Below the pieces are notes generated by a model. It saw nothing but the letters and a program-made list of their open reading frames with translations. It made no database searches and had not been told where the DNA came from. From NCBI RefSeq assembly GCF_024713945.1, contig NC_134686.1, forward strand, positions 2,442,001 to 2,506,000: a stretch of DNA of 64,000 nucleotides, written 5' to 3'. This stretch comes from Dermatophagoides farinae. Lineage: Eukaryota > Arthropoda > Arachnida > Sarcoptiformes > Pyroglyphidae. Every line of letters starts with the position of its first letter. The stretch's first letter is position 1. Positions 62,102-64,000 of this stretch are shown here, piece after piece. Position numbers and translations under genes: made by a program.

Positions 62102-64000
62102 GTTTCAAGATGGAAAATTAAAATTTTATCACCAGAAAAAGTGTGAATGAATGAACGATGTGAATTGGTTAGAAATAAATTTGAGGTATATATCAAGTAT
62201 ATCGATTGTTACCGGGTTGATAAATTCTTCATGACTTTATTTTCATTTTTTTTTTCATTGCTGTTGTCGACAAAAAATAATGATGATGGCAGGGGGCAAA
62301 AATCTCGGAAAAAAAACGTAACTTGAGAACATATCATTCGTATTATATCGTGTGTGTGTCTTGTCTGTGTACAAGTGAGAATAAAATGGATTATTAATAT
62401 ATGATGATGGATGAAAGTTTGGTGCGAAAGTTGTACACAGTGGCAAAAAAATAATGATTTGGGGTGGTTTGAAGAGAAGAGAAATGAAAAAAAAATTCTT
62501 TTCTTTATTCGTTGAAAGATTTAGATGATTGAAATTTGAAACAAACAAAAAAATTATCTCATTTTACATCATTCAGATCATTGACATAATTATATTATAG
62601 CTACTATATATATGAGGTATATATTGATATTTTATTTGATAAAATTTCCGACATGAATTATGATGATGATGATACCCTGTATGATTATGAAAAAAATGAT
62701 GATGATGATGAGTATATATTGTTTTCACAAGAAAAAATTCATATTTTTTTTGTCGTTTTGTTTTGTTCTGTTTGGTTCTTTAACCGAGTAATAATGATAA
62801 TGATGATTTTAACGACATTTAATTGTTCATTTTTAATTTGATCTTCTTCTTTCATTCATTATATAGTTTAGTGTAACTCTCTTGTCATTCTCATGTCATC
62901 ATCAAATTTTAAACGATGATAATGATGATTATAGAAAAAAAACTTTAAATTTTTCTCTAGAAAGTTTTAGTATTTACCAAGAAAAAGTCTATAGTTATTT
63001 GATTGGATTTTTTTTTGTTTTGTTGCCAACGACTGCAGTAATGAAAAACAACAACCAAAACAAATGATTTGATGATAAAAAACTTTTTTCTTTTTTTTTC
63101 TTCAATCAATTCGCAATATATAGTGATTGTGAACTTGTGACACACACACACAAAACAATACCAATCAAAATAATAGAGGAATAATTCTGGGTATTTTGTT
63201 ATTCGCAAACATACACAAACACACAAAAAAAAGTTTTTGAATCTTGCAGGAATCACAATGTAAAAAAAACCTGAATTAAAAAAAAAACACGGGAGAGGGA
63301 GAGAGAGAGAGAGAAAGAAATTTAATGAGATGAAAACAAAAGTTGGTTTATTGAATTGAATTGAATTATTATTGTTGTTGTTATTGAATATTGAAATATT
63401 TGGTACATTAAAAGCCACTATAGAAGAATTAATTTTATGTGTGTGTGTGTGTGTTCATGATCATAATAATAATAATGGGATAATAATAATATTATTATTG
63501 TCAATAATAATGCCCGAAATTTAGAAAATCTATCTTTAAAAAGCCGCAATCAAATAGCAGTAGCAAAACGCCAAAGACAACGACCACCACCACCATCACC
63601 AAGAAAAAAAATTGCATTCAATTTGAAAAAAAATAAAAAAAATATGAACGGAAAAGGGCAAAAAAAATAAACCCACAATGCTTATTTTTCTTTGTTGTTG
63701 TGATTTAAATCATCGTCATCATCATCATCATTGTTGCCGTCATATTAGAGTCGACGCCAGACAGAAAAAATGATTTTTTTTTTCTTCGGTACATCAGTAG
63801 TGAATGATGAAAAATCTTTACTATTGCATGTTTGCATTTACTATCTTCTTCTATGCACACATAGACTGCAACGATTTAAGAAACGAAACAAAACAAAACA
63901 AAAAAAAATCGTCTTTGTCGCCCATCGAAACATCCACACACACACACATGCACACATAAACATAATTACACACCATCATCATCAGACAGATTAACTTGAC
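62102..64000. other. Non-coding right end (5' side of invadolysin)
   Basis: No supported exon. The region contains GAT/ATT arrays, (TG)n at about 63437, a GA run at about 63297-63320 and A tracts. The first few hundred bases should hold the invadolysin promoter, but no clear TATA or initiator stands out. Confidence 0.5.

Noticed and set aside
62957-63418. 153-codon minus-strand frame upstream of invadolysin
   Set aside because: It is Phe/Cys/Val-rich translation of TG and A tracts, with no domain and no conserved pattern.

Overview
The window reads as nuclear DNA from a small-genome arthropod, most likely an acariform (astigmatan, dust-mite-like) mite. It is very AT-rich. Spliced genes have tiny introns, mostly 59-101 nt with consensus GT..AG ends. 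Non-coding DNA is saturated with (TG)n/(CA)n, (GAT)n, (GTT)n and A/T homopolymers. The mite assignment is inferred from this style and from the genes; no species marker was seen.

Left part (1-12.3 kb): a Hox gene on the minus strand. Three exons join in frame into a 1118-residue Proboscipedia/Hox2 protein with an intact Hox2-type homeodomain, a degenerate hexapeptide and huge Q/N/S/T-rich tracts. Its first intron (5.7 kb) holds a strong imperfect hairpin.

Middle (12.3-50.1 kb): about 38 kb with no protein gene that I can support. It consists of microsatellites, homopolymers and several perfect inverted repeats. I looked for a second homeobox (Hox3/zen is the expected neighbour of pb) by reading for the WFQNRR signature on both strands and saw none.

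At 50153-50239 (+) lies a clear mir-993 hairpin, the miR-10-family microRNA of arthropod Hox clusters. It is on the strand opposite to pb and next to non-Hox genes, so this looks like the frayed edge or a breakpoint of a Hox cluster.

Right part (50.8-62.1 kb) is compact and ordinary. It holds a GNAT acetyltransferase (-), divergently paired with an unrecognised 1243-residue acidic protein full of W-D/E-D-W motifs (+, one apparent 1-nt frameshift). Next come a CHH/ITP-family neuropeptide precursor (+) with canonical six-cysteine spacing and a 10-exon leishmanolysin-like metallopeptidase (invadolysin, -). The last two are convergent and share a palindromic poly(A) signal pair. From 62.1 kb to the end nothing coding was seen.

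Exon models were built by hand from splice signals and frame continuity. They close in frame for pb, the ITP-like gene and invadolysin. The W-rich gene closes only if one extra base is allowed.
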